A stretch of 64,000 nt of DNA, from contig NZ_FOSE01000002.1 of NCBI RefSeq assembly GCF_900114185.1, positions 125,909 to 189,908 of the forward strand, in the 5' to 3' direction. The notes beneath the pieces are model-generated. The model ran no database searches. It was not told the DNA's origin and saw nothing but the letters and a program-made list of their open reading frames with translations. Source of the DNA: Cellulomonas sp. KH9. Its GTDB lineage: Bacteria > Actinomycetota > Actinomycetes > Actinomycetales > Cellulomonadaceae. Positions within the stretch are counted from its first letter, which is position 1. Every line of letters begins with the position of its first letter. The position numbers and the translations under genes are program-made. Shown here one piece after another: positions 50,584 through 59,886 of this stretch.

Positions 50584-51785
50584 CCGGCACCCGCCCCCTG
50601 CGCGTGGGGATCGTCTGCCCCTACTCCTTCGACGTGCCCGGGGGCGTGCAGTTCCACGTCCGGGACCTGGCCGAGTCGCTCATCGGGCGCGGCCACGAGG
50701 TGTCGGTGCTGGCACCCGCGGCCGACGACACCCCGGTGCCGCCGTACCTGGTCGCGGCCGGTCGCGCGGTCCCGGTGCACTACAACGGCTCCGTCGCGCG
50801 GCTGACGTTCGGCCCCGTGACGGCCGGCCGCGTGCGGCGCTGGCTGGCCGCCGGTGAGTTCGACGTGCTCCACCTGCACGAGCCCGTCACGCCGAGTCTC
50901 GGCATGCTCGCCCTGTGGATCGCGGACGGCCCGGTGGTCGCGACGTTCCACACGTCCATCGTGCGGTCCCGCTCCCTGCAGATGGCGTACCCGCTCGTCC
51001 GTCAGTCGCTGGAGAAGATCTCCCTGCGGATCGCCGTCTCGGAGGACGCGCGCCGCACCCTCGTCGAGCACCTCGGCGGCGACGCGGTGGTGATCCCCAA
51101 CGGGGTGTGGGTCGACACCTTCGCGAACGCCGGCACGGACCCGCGGTGGACCGGGACGCCGCAGGCGCCGACCGTGGCGTTCCTCGGGCGCCTCGACGAG
51201 CCGCGCAAGGGCCTCGCCGTGCTGCTGCGCGCCGTCGGGACCGTGCTCGACACCTACCCCGGTGCGCGGTTCCTCGTCGCCGGGAGCGGTGACACGGGTC
51301 AGGAGCAGGCGCGCGAGCTGCTGGGGGACCGGGCCGGCGCGGTCGAGTTCCTCGGTGGCGTCAGCGAGGAGGACAAGGCGCGGCTGCTGTCGTCGGTCGA
51401 CGTCTACTGCGCGCCGCAGACCGGTGGCGAGAGCTTCGGCATCGTCCTGGTCGAGGCGATGGCGGCCGGGACGACGGTCGTCGCCAGCGACCTGGGGGCG
51501 TTCGCGCGCGTGCTCGACGACGGGGAGGCCGGCGTGCTGTTCCGTACCGGCGACCCGGCGGACCTCGGTGCCACGCTCGTGCGGGTGCTCGGCGACGCAG
51601 CCCTGCGCGAGCGGATCAGCGCGCACGCGTCGCGGGTGGTGGGCCGCTACGACTGGTCGGCGGTGACCGACCAGGTGCTCGCCGTCTACGAGATGGCGGT
51701 CGCCGGCCGCGACGCGCCCGTGGGTGAGGACCCGTCGTCGCTGCGCGGCGCCCGCCTGCTCGAGATGCGGCGGAACCGCACGTGA
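50580..51785 (+). CDS. pimA: Phosphatidylinositol alpha-mannosyltransferase PimA
   Basis: This 401-residue GT4 enzyme adds the first mannose from GDP-mannose to phosphatidylinositol. The N-terminal acceptor domain has GIVCPYSFDVPGGVQFHVRD and the HEPVTPSLGMLAL loop. The C-terminal donor domain has FLGRLDEPRKGLAVLL and the GESFGIVLVEAMAAGTTVVA motif with the nucleotide-binding EX7E. The start overlaps the acyltransferase gene, and the end overlaps the LemA-like gene by four bases. The gene order fixes the assignment over generic GT4 enzymes. Confidence 0.95.
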   Translation: MTGTRPLRVGIVCPYSFDVPGGVQFHVRDLAESLIGRGHEVSVLAPAADDTPVPPYLVAAGRAVPVHYNGSVARLTFGPVTAGRVRRWLAAGEFDVLHLHEPVTPSLGMLALWIADGPVVATFHTSIVRSRSLQMAYPLVRQSLEKISLRIAVSEDARRTLVEHLGGDAVVIPNGVWVDTFANAGTDPRWTGTPQAPTVAFLGRLDEPRKGLAVLLRAVGTVLDTYPGARFLVAGSGDTGQEQARELLGDRAGAVEFLGGVSEEDKARLLSSVDVYCAPQTGGESFGIVLVEAMAAGTTVVASDLGAFARVLDDGEAGVLFRTGDPADLGATLVRVLGDAALRERISAHASRVVGRYDWSAVTDQVLAVYEMAVAGRDAPVGEDPSSLRGARLLEMRRNRT

Positions 51786-52459
51786 CGGGCCGGCTGGACG
51801 GCACGGTCGTCCTCGTGGTCGTCGGCGTCGTCCTGCTGGTGCTGTGGCTGGTGTGGGTGCGCGCCAGCCGGCTGGACCGCCTGCACCGCAAGGTGGCGGC
51901 GTCGCGCGCGGTGGTCGACGCGCAGCTCGTCCGGCGTGCGACGGTGGCGGCGGAGCTGGCCACCAGCGGCCTGCTGGACCCCGCGAGCTCGCTCGTGCTG
52001 GGCGAGTCCGTGTGGGAGTCGCTGACCGCCGCCGGGGCGGGCGACGTGCCGGCGGGGCTGCTGCCGCCCGACGTGCACGAGGTGCTCGGTGCCCCGGGTG
52101 CGCCGGACGAGCCGGTGGACCGCTCCCGGGCGGAGAGCGAGCTGACGGCGGCGCTGCGCGAGATCCTCGACGACGCCGACGAGGTGGCCGCGCTGGCCAC
52201 CGACCCGCTCGGCGCCCGGCTGCTGGGCGACCTGGCTGCCGCCTGGTACCGCGTGCAGCTGGCCCGTCGGTTCCACAACGAGGCCGTCGCCCAGACGCAG
52301 CGCGTGCGGCGCAGCGCCTCGGTGAGGCTGCTGCGGCTGGCCGGGCACGCGCCCGAGCCGCGCACCCTGGAGCTCGACGACGCGTGGCCCCTGGGTCTGG
52401 CGCGCCCCGGCGAGAACGCGCGGGCGGCACCTCCGGAGGCCGGCGCGGCCGACGCCTGA
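51782..52459 (+). CDS. LemA-like single-pass membrane protein
   Basis: This 225-residue protein has one N-terminal helix (VVLVVVGVVLLVLWLVWV) followed by a long helical soluble domain. The segments LDRLHRKVAASRAVVDAQLV and RRFHNEAVAQTQRVRR resemble the LemA fold, whose family members have RxNxVxxAxxxIDxQLxRR and YNxxVxxYN. The similarity is partial and the role is unknown. GTG at 51782 overlaps the pimA stop by four bases, so it is made with the PIM enzymes and may act on the envelope. It is not a Nudix protein, unlike Rv2609c at the comparable place in M. tuberculosis. Confidence 0.7.
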   Translation: MTGRLDGTVVLVVVGVVLLVLWLVWVRASRLDRLHRKVAASRAVVDAQLVRRATVAAELATSGLLDPASSLVLGESVWESLTAAGAGDVPAGLLPPDVHEVLGAPGAPDEPVDRSRAESELTAALREILDDADEVAALATDPLGARLLGDLAAAWYRVQLARRFHNEAVAQTQRVRRSASVRLLRLAGHAPEPRTLELDDAWPLGLARPGENARAAPPEAGAADA

Positions 52460-52510
52460 CGCACGCTGTCCGCGTGGCGGGCGTCCGACCACCGTCGGGG
52501 TCGTCCTGCC

Positions 52511-52516
52511 TAGGAT
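52511..52516 (+). promoter_or_regulatory. Putative -10 element of pdxS
   Basis: TAGGAT starts a leader of nearly 100 bases before pdxS. No clear -35 is seen. Confidence 0.45.
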
Positions 52517-52618
52517 GGATGTGTCCCCGACCACGGCGGCCGGCGTCCGGCGTCGCGCCGTGCCGCCGGGGCACCGCGGCAGGCGGCCTCCCGCCACCAC
52601 CGATCGAAGAGGTCTGAC

Positions 52619-53527
52619 GTGACCGAGAACTCCCAGCCCGCCGCCGGCGAGGTCGGCACCGCGCGCGTGAAGCGCGGCATGGCCGAGATGCTCAAGGGCG
52701 GCGTCATCATGGACGTCGTCACCCCGGAGCAGGCCAAGATCGCCGAGGACGCGGGCGCCGTCGCCGTCATGGCGCTCGAGCGGGTCCCCGCCGACATCCG
52801 CGCCCAGGGCGGCGTCGCACGCATGAGCGACCCCGACCTCATCGACGGCATCATCTCCACGGTCTCCATCCCGGTGATGGCCAAGGCCCGCATCGGGCAC
52901 TTCGTCGAGGCGCAGGTGCTGCAGTCGCTCGGTGTCGACTACGTCGACGAGTCGGAGGTGCTGACGCCCGCCGACTACGCGCACCACATCGACAAGTGGG
53001 CGTTCACCGTCCCGTTCGTCTGCGGCGCGACGAACCTGGGCGAGGCGCTGCGGCGCATCACCGAGGGCGCGGCGATGATCCGCTCCAAGGGCGAGGCCGG
53101 GACCGGCGACGTGTCCAACGCGACGACGCACATGCGTACGTTGCGCGACGAGATCCGCCGGCTGGCGTCCCTGCCCGAGGACGAGCTCTACCTCGCGGCC
53201 AAGGAGCTGCAGGCGCCGTACGACCTGGTCAAGGAGGTGGCGACGGCCGGCAAGCTGCCCGTCGTGCTGTTCACCGCCGGCGGCATCGCCACGCCGGCGG
53301 ACGCGGCCATGATGATGCAGCTCGGAGCCGAGGGCGTGTTCGTCGGCTCGGGCATCTTCAAGTCCGGCAACCCCGCCGAGCGGGCCGCGGCCATCGTCAA
53401 GGCCACCACGTTCCACGACGACCCCGACGTGATCGCCAAGGTGTCCCGCGGCCTGGGTGACGCCATGGTCGGCATCAACGTGGACGACGTGCCGGTGCCG
53501 CACCGGCTGGCCGAGCGGGGTTGGTGA
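52619..53527 (+). CDS. pdxS: Pyridoxal 5'-phosphate synthase subunit PdxS
   Basis: PdxS condenses ribose 5-phosphate, glyceraldehyde 3-phosphate and ammonia into PLP, working as a dodecamer with PdxT glutaminase. The 302 residues keep [20 protein letters not shown] and the ribose-binding lysine in [14 protein letters not shown]. The signature [20 protein letters not shown], with its second lysine, follows, and [20 protein letters not shown] near the end. GTG at 52619 follows AAGAGG. The last bases overlap a Nudix gene (GTGA). pdxT lies 1.9 kb downstream rather than next to it. Confidence 0.97.
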   Translation: MTENSQPAAGEVGTARVKRGMAEMLKGGVIMDVVTPEQAKIAEDAGAVAVMALERVPADIRAQGGVARMSDPDLIDGIISTVSIPVMAKARIGHFVEAQVLQSLGVDYVDESEVLTPADYAHHIDKWAFTVPFVCGATNLGEALRRITEGAAMIRSKGEAGTGDVSNATTHMRTLRDEIRRLASLPEDELYLAAKELQAPYDLVKEVATAGKLPVVLFTAGGIATPADAAMMMQLGAEGVFVGSGIFKSGNPAERAAAIVKATTFHDDPDVIAKVSRGLGDAMVGINVDDVPVPHRLAERGW

Positions 53528-54099
53528 GCACGGCCGACCCGCACGGCGCTGCGGCGGGCGGCGCGTCGGCCGCCGTCTTCGGGAGCGACTGGGTGCCCGG
53601 CCCGGACGGCCTGCTGCACCGGCGCGCCGCCCGCGTCATCCTGCTCGACGAGCGTGATCGCGTGCTGCTCGTCCGCGGCCACGACGTCGACCTGCCGGAG
53701 CGGTCGTGGTGGTTCACGGTGGGCGGCGGCATCGACGCCGGGGAGACGTCCCGGCAGGCCGCGGTGCGGGAGGTACGCGAGGAGACGGGCATCGTGCTGG
53801 CGACGGACGAGCTGGTGGGCCCGGTCTACACGCGCTCCGCGCTGTTCGACTTCGCCGCCCGCACGTGCCGGCAGGACGAGGACCTGTACCTCGCGCGCGT
53901 GCGGGCGGCCGACCTCGCCCTGACGCGCGAGGGCTGGACGGCGGTCGAGCTGGACGTCATCGACGAGCTGCGGTGGTGGGACCTCGACGAGCTGGAGCGC
54001 GTCACCATCGAGGTGTTCCCGGCCGGGCTGGCCGACCTCGTGCGGGCGGTCCTCGTCTGGGACGGCACCACGCGCCACCTCGGGCTCGTCGAGGAGTGA
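53524..54099 (+). CDS. Nudix hydrolase
   Basis: This 191-residue protein has a complete Nudix box, [20 protein letters not shown] followed by ETGI, matching GX5EX7REUXEEXGU. The N-terminal part [20 protein letters not shown] is the usual first strand. The substrate, some nucleoside diphosphate linked to X, cannot be told. GTG at 53524 overlaps the pdxS stop by four bases, so it is translated with PdxS; a role in cleaning oxidised or damaged metabolites linked to PLP synthesis is only a guess. Confidence 0.92.
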   Translation: MSTADPHGAAAGGASAAVFGSDWVPGPDGLLHRRAARVILLDERDRVLLVRGHDVDLPERSWWFTVGGGIDAGETSRQAAVREVREETGIVLATDELVGPVYTRSALFDFAARTCRQDEDLYLARVRAADLALTREGWTAVELDVIDELRWWDLDELERVTIEVFPAGLADLVRAVLVWDGTTRHLGLVEE

Positions 54100-54143
54100 C
54101 GTGGCACGGGTGGACCTCCGCGCCATGCGTACCGGTCGGTAAC

Positions 54144-54170
54144 TTGCCGGTCACGTCACCGGGCTAGCGT
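54144..54170 (+). promoter_or_regulatory. Putative promoter of the aminotransferase gene, leaderless
   Basis: TTGCCG (54144-54149) and TAGCGT (54165-54170) are spaced by 15 bases. The -10 ends 8 bases before the ATG, and no Shine-Dalgarno sequence is seen. Confidence 0.4.
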
Positions 54171-54177
54171 CCGGCGC

Positions 54178-55386
54178 ATGCCTCGTGCCGCCGCCTCCTC
54201 GTCCGTCGCCCGGATCCCGCGGTCGGGCATCCGCACCCTCATGGACCTCGCGCTGGGCGACCCGCGCGCCGTCCACCTCGAGATCGGCGAGCCCGACGCG
54301 CCCCCCGGGGAGCACGTCGTGGCGGCGGTCGCCGCGGCCGCGCGGGCCGGGCGCACCGGCTACACCTCGAGCACGGGTCTCGGCGTGCTGCGCGCCGCCG
54401 CGGCCGAGCGCGTGTCGCGCACGCTCGGGCGTCCCACGTCGCCCGACGAGGTCGTGGTGACCCACGGTGCGATGCACGGGCTGGCGATGGCCATGGCCAC
54501 GCTGCTCGGCCCGGGGGACGAGGTGCTGCTGCCCGACCCCACCTTCCCGAACTGGGAGATGGCGGCCGTCGCGGCCGGCGCCGCCGTCCGGACCTACCCG
54601 GCGCACGCGGCCGCCGGCTTCGTGCCGGACCCCGCCGAGGTGGCGTCGCGGGTGACACCGCGCACCCGCGCGCTCGTCGTGTGCTCGCCCAACAACCCCA
54701 CGGGCGCGGTGTACCCGCCGGACGTCGTCGCGGGGCTGGTCGAGGTCGCGCGGCGCCACGACCTGTGGCTGCTGTCGGACGAGTGCTACGAGGCCATCAC
54801 CTTCGACCGCCCGCACGTCAGCCCGCTCGCGTACGACACGGACGGACGGGTCCTCGGGTTCTTCAGCGTCTCCAAGACCTACGCGCTGACGGGCTGGCGC
54901 ACGGGCTGGGTGGTCGTCCCCGCACCCGACGTCGTCGAGGCGCTCGGGCACCTGGCGGAGGCCACCGTCGCGTGCCCGTCGACGCCGGGGCAGGTGGCGG
55001 CGCTGGCGGCGCTCACCGGGCCGCAGGACGGCGTCGTCGCCGCCGTGGCGTCCTACCGGCAGCGGCGGGACGCCGCGTGCGCGCTCCTGGCGCGCCGCGG
55101 GGTGCGGCACGTCGTGCCCGACGGCGCGTTCTACCTCATGGTCGACGTCGGCACCGCCGACACCGACGGCTTCGCCCGGCGCCTGCTGGCGCGCCGGCAC
55201 GTCGCGGTGGCGCCCGGGTCGACCTTCGGGACCGCGGCCGCGGGGATGGTGCGGGTCTCGCTCGCGGCACCGCGCGACCAGCTGCTGCTCGGGCTGGAGC
55301 GGCTGGCCGACGAGGTCGCGGCCTGCGCGGGCCCGGCCGGCCGGTCGCTCGCCCCGGTCGGGCCGGTCGCGGTCGAGGACGCCTAG
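54178..55386 (+). CDS. Class I/II PLP-dependent aminotransferase
   Basis: This 402-residue fold-type-I aminotransferase has [14 protein letters not shown] at the substrate side, [15 protein letters not shown], the [13 protein letters not shown] loop and the Schiff-base lysine in [16 protein letters not shown]. The arginine that binds the substrate carboxylate lies in [20 protein letters not shown]. The substrate is not evident; aspartate/alanine-type enzymes are the nearest pattern. It uses PLP and lies between the two PLP-synthase genes, but it has its own likely promoter. The C-terminal 25 residues are not conserved in character. Confidence 0.9.
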   Translation: MPRAAASSSVARIPRSGIRTLMDLALGDPRAVHLEIGEPDAPPGEHVVAAVAAAARAGRTGYTSSTGLGVLRAAAAERVSRTLGRPTSPDEVVVTHGAMHGLAMAMATLLGPGDEVLLPDPTFPNWEMAAVAAGAAVRTYPAHAAAGFVPDPAEVASRVTPRTRALVVCSPNNPTGAVYPPDVVAGLVEVARRHDLWLLSDECYEAITFDRPHVSPLAYDTDGRVLGFFSVSKTYALTGWRTGWVVVPAPDVVEALGHLAEATVACPSTPGQVAALAALTGPQDGVVAAVASYRQRRDAACALLARRGVRHVVPDGAFYLMVDVGTADTDGFARRLLARRHVAVAPGSTFGTAAAGMVRVSLAAPRDQLLLGLERLADEVAACAGPAGRSLAPVGPVAVEDA

Positions 55387-55389
55387 GAT
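55384..55389 (+). promoter_or_regulatory. Putative -10 element of pdxT
   Basis: TAGGAT, overlapping the aminotransferase stop codon, ends 9 bases before the pdxT GTG. The leader would be two bases at most. Confidence 0.45.
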
Positions 55390-55397
55390 CGGCGACC

Positions 55398-56009
55398 GTG
55401 ACCCCCACCATCGGCGTGCTCGCCCTGCAGGGCGACGTCCGCGAGCACCTGGCGGTGCTCGGCTCCCTCGGCGTCGGGGCGGTCGCGGTCCGCCGCCGCA
55501 GCGAGCTCGACGCCGTGGACGCGCTCGTGCTGCCCGGGGGCGAGTCGACCACGATCGACAAGCTGCTGCGGGCGTTCGAGCTCGACGGCCCCGTGCGCGA
55601 TCGGCTGGCGGGCGGCATGCCCGCCTACGGGTCGTGCGCCGGCATGATCCTGCTCGCCGACCGGATCATCGGGGGCATCGCTGGCCAGCGGACGCTCGGC
55701 GGCGTCGACATCACGGTGCGTCGCAACGCGTTCGGCAGGCAGGTCGACTCCTTCGAGACGGACCTCGTCCTCGACGGCGTGGCGGGCAGCGAGCACGACC
55801 CGGTGCACGCCGTGTTCATCCGGGCGCCCTGGGTCGAGGAGGTGGGACCCGCCGCGACCGTCGTGGGACGCGTCGCGGAGGGGCCCGCCGCCGGTAGGAT
55901 CGTCGCGGTGCGCCAGGGCCCGCTGCTCGTGACCTCGTTCCACCCCGAGGTGACCGGGGACCCGCGGGTGCACCGACTGTTCGTGCAGATCGTCCGCGAC
56001 AGCCTGTGA
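55398..56009 (+). CDS. pdxT: Pyridoxal 5'-phosphate synthase glutaminase subunit PdxT
   Basis: PdxT hydrolyses glutamine and channels ammonia to PdxS. The 203-residue class I amidotransferase has [20 protein letters not shown], the oxyanion loop [14 protein letters not shown], the nucleophile Cys80 in [10 protein letters not shown], and the His-Glu pair in [12 protein letters not shown] at 55398 keeps the conserved start at the N-terminus. yebC follows after 86 bases. Confidence 0.96.
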   Translation: MTPTIGVLALQGDVREHLAVLGSLGVGAVAVRRRSELDAVDALVLPGGESTTIDKLLRAFELDGPVRDRLAGGMPAYGSCAGMILLADRIIGGIAGQRTLGGVDITVRRNAFGRQVDSFETDLVLDGVAGSEHDPVHAVFIRAPWVEEVGPAATVVGRVAEGPAAGRIVAVRQGPLLVTSFHPEVTGDPRVHRLFVQIVRDSL

Positions 56010-56095
56010 CGTCGCGGATCCCCGGTCCGTCCGCACGTGGGCGCTGCGCCGGGAGCGACGCGGGCGGACCAGCGCAGACGAAGGGGTAACGAGCC

Positions 56096-56851
56096 ATGTC
56101 GGGTCACTCCAAGTGGGCCACCACCAAGCACAAGAAGGCCGTCATCGACGCGAAGCGGGGCAAGCTCTTCGCCAAGCTCGTGAAGAACGTGGAGGTGGCC
56201 GCCCGCACGGGCGGTGGTGACCCCGCCGGCAACCCGACGCTGTTCGACGCCATCCAGAAGGCGAAGAAGTCGTCCGTCCCGAACGACAACATCGACCGGG
56301 CGGTCAAGCGCGGCTCCGGCCAGGAGGCCGGCGGCGCCGACTACCAGTCGATCACGTACGAGGGCTACGGCCCCGGCGGCGTCGCGGTGCTGGTCGAGTG
56401 CCTCACCGACAACCGCAACCGCGCCGCGTCGGACGTCCGGGTCGCGTTCACGCGCAACGGCGGGCAGATGGCCGATCCCGGCTCCGTCGCCTACATCTTC
56501 AGCCGCAAGGGCGTCGTCATCGTGCCCAAGGAGGGCACCGACGAGGACGCCGTCATGGAGGCCGTGCTCGAGGCCGGCGGCGAGGAGGTCACCGACCTCG
56601 GCGAGTCGTTCGAGGTGCTCAGCGAGGCGACCGACCTGGTGCCGGTCCGCACGGCGCTGCAGGAGGCCGGCATCGACTACGACTCCGCCGACGTCGTCTG
56701 GTGGCCCGCCACGCAGATCGAGGTCGACGCCGACGGCGCGCGCAAGATCATGCGCCTGATCGACGCGCTCGAGGACTCCGACGACGTGCAGAACGTCTAC
56801 GCCAACTTCGACGCGTCCGACGAGGTCATGGCCGAGCTCGACGCCGAGTGA
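56096..56851 (+). CDS. YebC/PmpR family DNA-binding or translation-related protein
   Basis: This 251-residue YebC family protein begins [20 protein letters not shown], and its domain pattern ([20 protein letters not shown], then [20 protein letters not shown]) is complete. The family was long described as transcriptional regulators; more recent work links YebC proteins to relieving ribosome stalling, so the role here is open. The ATG at 56096 follows AAGGGG. Its place between pdxT and ruvC is conserved in actinobacteria. Confidence 0.95.
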   Translation: MSGHSKWATTKHKKAVIDAKRGKLFAKLVKNVEVAARTGGGDPAGNPTLFDAIQKAKKSSVPNDNIDRAVKRGSGQEAGGADYQSITYEGYGPGGVAVLVECLTDNRNRAASDVRVAFTRNGGQMADPGSVAYIFSRKGVVIVPKEGTDEDAVMEAVLEAGGEEVTDLGESFEVLSEATDLVPVRTALQEAGIDYDSADVVWWPATQIEVDADGARKIMRLIDALEDSDDVQNVYANFDASDEVMAELDAE

Positions 56852-56877
56852 CGCACCGCACGCGCCGTCGCGCGTGC

Positions 56878-56909
56878 ACGGGCCCCGCCACCGGTGTGGC
56901 GGGGCCCGT
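56878..56909 (+). terminator. 14-bp perfect hairpin between yebC and ruvC
   Basis: ACGGGCCCCGCCAC and its exact complement enclose CGGT, ending 30 bases before ruvC. It likely separates the pdxT-yebC transcript from ruvCAB. Confidence 0.65.
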
Positions 56910-56927
56910 CCTGCGTCCGGCGGCTGC

Positions 56928-56933
56928 GACGAT
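56928..56933 (+). promoter_or_regulatory. Possible -10 element of ruvC, leaderless spacing
   Basis: GACGAT ends 7 bases before the ruvC GTG. It lies right after a terminator-like hairpin, where a new promoter is expected. Confidence 0.35.
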
Positions 56934-56939
56934 GGGCGG

Positions 56940-57506
56940 GTGCGCGTGCTCGGAGTGGACCCCGGCCTGACCCGCTGCGGCCTGGGCGTGGTCGACGGGC
57001 TGGCGGGCCGGCGCGCCCGCCTCGTGCACGTGTCGGTGGCGCGTTCCGACCCGGCGCTCGACGTCGACCAGCGGCTGCTGCTCATCGAGCGCGCCCTCGA
57101 GGAGTGCATCGAGGAGCACGCGCCGGACACCGTCGCGGTGGAGCGCGTGTTCGCGCAGCACAACGTGAGCACCGTGATGGGGACCGCGCAGGTCGCCGGC
57201 CTGGCCATGGTCGCGGCCGCCCGGCGCCGCATCCCCGTCGCCCTGCACACGCCCAGCGAGGTCAAGGCCGCGGTGACCGGGTCGGGCCGTGCCGAGAAGG
57301 CCCAGGTCCAGACGATGGTCGCCCGGCTGCTCGGCCTGGCCGACCTGCCGCGGCCCGCGGACGCCGCGGACGCCCTCGCGCTGGCGATCTGCCACCTCTG
57401 GCGCCCGGCCGGGGCACTGGGGGCCCCGCAGCGCGAGCCCGGGGCGCTCACGCCCGCGCAGCGCCGGTGGGCGGAGGCGGAGCAGGCGGCGCGCCGCCGC
57501 GGGTGA
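56940..57506 (+). CDS. ruvC: Crossover junction endodeoxyribonuclease RuvC
   Basis: RuvC cuts Holliday junctions moved by RuvAB. The 188 residues carry the RNase H-fold acidic residues: Asp7 in [14 protein letters not shown], a Glu in [13 protein letters not shown], and the paired Asp in [18 protein letters not shown] at 56940 puts DPG at the normal distance from the N-terminus. The C-terminal 25 residues, rich in Ala, Arg and Glu, exceed the catalytic domain and are probably disordered. ruvA follows after about 100 bases. Confidence 0.95.
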   Translation: MRVLGVDPGLTRCGLGVVDGLAGRRARLVHVSVARSDPALDVDQRLLLIERALEECIEEHAPDTVAVERVFAQHNVSTVMGTAQVAGLAMVAAARRRIPVALHTPSEVKAAVTGSGRAEKAQVQTMVARLLGLADLPRPADAADALALAICHLWRPAGALGAPQREPGALTPAQRRWAEAEQAARRRG

Positions 57507-57603
57507 CGGCGGGTGACGCGGGGATGACGGCGCGCGTGTCGTTCGTACAGGTGTTCGCCCGGGTGTGGCACAGTGTCCCGGTCGACGACGGGAGGAGCGC
57601 GCG

Positions 57604-58215
57604 GTGATCGCGTCGGTGCACGGGACCGTGCTGGCGGTACGGCTGGACTCGGCCGTCCTCGAGGTGGGCGGTGTGGGCCTGCTGGTCCAGGCGACCCCGG
57701 CGACCCTCGCGGGCCTGCGGGTCGGGCAGCCGGCGCGGCTGTTCACGTCCCTGGTGGTGCGCGAGGACTCCCTGACCCTGTTCGGCTTCGCCGACGACGA
57801 CGAGCGCGACGTGTTCGAGACCGTGCAGACCGTCTCGGGCGTCGGGCCGCGCCTCGCGCTGGCGATGCTGGCCGTGCACACCCCGGACGGGCTGCGCCGT
57901 GCGGTCGCGGACGAGGACCTGGCCGCGCTCGTGCGGGTGCCGGGCATCGGGCGCAAGGGTGCCCAGCGCATCGTCCTGGAGCTGGGGGAGCGGCTGGGGG
58001 CACCCGCGCCCGCCGCCGGTGCCGCGGCGGCCCCGGTGTCGGCCGACCACCGCGAGCAGGTCGTCGAGGCCCTCGTCGGCCTCGGCTGGCCGCTGCGGGC
58101 CGCGCAGGACGCGGTCGCGGCCGTGCTCGACGGGACCGCCGGCCCCGTCGGTGCCGACGAGGTGCCCGGCGTGCTGCGCGCCGCCCTGCGCTCGCTGGGC
58201 AGCGCCCGTGCCTGA
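57604..58215 (+). CDS. ruvA: Holliday junction branch migration protein RuvA
   Basis: RuvA binds the four-way junction and loads RuvB. The 203 residues contain the OB-fold start [20 protein letters not shown], the two helix-hairpin-helix motifs ([20 protein letters not shown] and [20 protein letters not shown]), an Ala-rich flexible linker and the C-terminal RuvB-binding domain ([20 protein letters not shown]). GTG at 57604 follows GGGAGGAG. It overlaps ruvB by eight bases. Confidence 0.96.
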   Translation: MIASVHGTVLAVRLDSAVLEVGGVGLLVQATPATLAGLRVGQPARLFTSLVVREDSLTLFGFADDDERDVFETVQTVSGVGPRLALAMLAVHTPDGLRRAVADEDLAALVRVPGIGRKGAQRIVLELGERLGAPAPAAGAAAAPVSADHREQVVEALVGLGWPLRAAQDAVAAVLDGTAGPVGADEVPGVLRAALRSLGSARA

Positions 58216-59293
58216 GGACGCCCCGGACGACCTCCTCGGCGGGCGCATCGAGGTGGGGGAGCCCGACGCGTTCGACGCCGGCTCGGTGGTGCGTCCCGCC
58301 GCGGACGAGCCCGAGCGTGCCGCCGAGGCGGCGCTGCGGCCGCGTCGCCTGGAGGAGTTCGTCGGTCAGCGCGTCGTGCGCGACCAGCTGTCGCTGGTGC
58401 TGGAGGCCGCGATGGCGCGCGGGCGGGCGCCGGACCACGTGCTGCTGTCGGGCCCTCCGGGACTGGGCAAGACGACGCTGGCGATGATCATCGCCGCCGA
58501 GCTCGGCGCCTCGTTGCGGGTCACGAGCGGGCCGGCCATCCAGCACGCGGGCGACCTGGCCGCGGTGCTGTCCTCCCTCGACGAGGGGGAGGTGCTGTTC
58601 ATCGACGAGATCCACCGCCTGGCCCGCCCGGCGGAGGAGCTGCTGTACGTGGCCATGGAGGACTTCCGGGTCGACGTGGTCGTCGGCAAGGGGGCCGGCG
58701 CCAGCGCGATCCCGCTGTCGCTGCCGCCGTTCACCGTCGTCGGTGCCACGACCCGCGCGGGACTGCTGCCGGCCCCGCTGCGCGACCGGTTCGGGTTCAC
58801 CGGTCACCTCGACTTCTACGCCGACGACGAGCTCGAGCGCGTGCTCGTCCGGTCCGCCGGGCTGCTGGGCGTGCCGCTCGACGCCGCGGCGGCGTCCGAG
58901 ATCGCGTCGCGCTCGCGCGGCACGCCGCGCATCGCGAACCGGCTGCTGCGCCGGGTGCGGGACTGGGCGCAGGTGCGCGGGGACGGGCGCCTGTCGCTGG
59001 ACGCCGCCCGGTCGGCGCTGGCGGTCTACGAGGTCGACGAGCGCGGCCTGGACCGGCTGGACCGTGCGGTGCTCGACGCGCTGTGCCGTCGGTTCGGCGG
59101 CGGCCCCGTCGGCCTGACCACCCTCGCGGTGGCCGTCGGCGAGGAGCCCGAGACCGTCGAGACGGTGGCCGAGCCCTTCCTCGTGCGCGAGGGCCTGGTG
59201 GGACGCACGCCGCGGGGCCGCGTGGCGCTGCCACCGGCCTGGGAGCACCTGGGTCTCGCGGTCCCCGCGGCCTCCGACACGCTCTTCGGCTGA
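58208..59293 (+). CDS. ruvB: Holliday junction branch migration ATPase RuvB
   Basis: RuvB is the AAA+ motor of branch migration. The 361 residues have Walker [10 protein letters not shown], Walker [10 protein letters not shown], sensor 1 [20 protein letters not shown] (with the arginine finger), sensor 2 [16 protein letters not shown] and the winged-helix C-terminus. An N-terminal extension of about 40 residues, acidic and not conserved, precedes [14 protein letters not shown] at 58208 overlaps the ruvA stop. Confidence 0.96.
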   Translation: MPEDAPDDLLGGRIEVGEPDAFDAGSVVRPAADEPERAAEAALRPRRLEEFVGQRVVRDQLSLVLEAAMARGRAPDHVLLSGPPGLGKTTLAMIIAAELGASLRVTSGPAIQHAGDLAAVLSSLDEGEVLFIDEIHRLARPAEELLYVAMEDFRVDVVVGKGAGASAIPLSLPPFTVVGATTRAGLLPAPLRDRFGFTGHLDFYADDELERVLVRSAGLLGVPLDAAAASEIASRSRGTPRIANRLLRRVRDWAQVRGDGRLSLDAARSALAVYEVDERGLDRLDRAVLDALCRRFGGGPVGLTTLAVAVGEEPETVETVAEPFLVREGLVGRTPRGRVALPPAWEHLGLAVPAASDTLFG

Positions 59294-59346
59294 GGACGCG
59301 GCGCCCCCTCGGGCGGCGGGTGGGAACGTCGGGGGACCCTGGGACG

Positions 59347-59375
59347 TTGGAGCGACGGGCCGCGGCGCCTAGACT
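59347..59375 (+). promoter_or_regulatory. Promoter of the yajC-secD-secF-apt operon
   Basis: TTGGAG (59347-59352), a 17-base spacer and TAGACT (59370-59375) form a good vegetative promoter. Transcription would begin near 59382, about 35 bases before yajC. Confidence 0.55.
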
Positions 59376-59415
59376 GCGGCGGACGTCTGACACGAATGCG
59401 GAGAACCACCACCCC

Positions 59416-59802
59416 ATGGACTACTCGTTCCTCATCATCATGCTGCTCGCGTTCGCCGCGCTGTGGTTCATGTCGAGCCGCTCGCGCAAGCAGCAGCGCG
59501 AGGCCGCCGAGCTGCGGAACAACCTGGAGGTGGGGGACGAGGTCATGACCGCGTCCGGGCTCTTCGGGACCGTCACCGCCATCGACGGTGACGTCGTCAC
59601 GCTCGAGTCCACGCCCGGCACGCAGACCCGCTGGCTGCGCGCCGCGATCGGTCGCCGCACCGAGGCCGTCGTGGGCGAGGAGCCGTCGGAGGCCGACGCC
59701 CCGGCCGTCCAGGACGAGCCCGTGGTCGACGTCCCCGACGACCTGTCCTCGCTGCCGCCGGAGCCCCCGACGACGCCGGACGACCGCCGCGACGACAAGT
59801 GA
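59416..59802 (+). CDS. yajC: Preprotein translocase accessory subunit YajC
   Basis: YajC is a small single-pass protein of the SecDF-YajC complex. The 128 residues open with the membrane helix FLIIMLLAFAALWFMSSRSR, followed by the conserved soluble part NNLEVGDEVMTASGLFGTVT and a Pro/Asp-rich C-terminal tail of about 40 residues. ATG at 59416 has only a weak ribosome-binding site (GGAGAACC). A hairpin and 84 bases separate it from secD. Confidence 0.93.
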   Translation: MDYSFLIIMLLAFAALWFMSSRSRKQQREAAELRNNLEVGDEVMTASGLFGTVTAIDGDVVTLESTPGTQTRWLRAAIGRRTEAVVGEEPSEADAPAVQDEPVVDVPDDLSSLPPEPPTTPDDRRDDK

Positions 59803-59808
59803 CCCACC

Positions 59809-59832
59809 GGCCCGGGCGACGACGCCCGGGCC
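59809..59832 (+). terminator. 10-bp stem-loop between yajC and secD
   Basis: GGCCCGGGCG and its exact complement enclose ACGA, just after the yajC stop codon. It could give partial termination or protect the upstream message. Confidence 0.45.
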
Positions 59833-59886
59833 CCGACCCCACCGGCCGGTCCTCCCGGGCGGTGCGCGCACGAGAGAAGAACTCCG

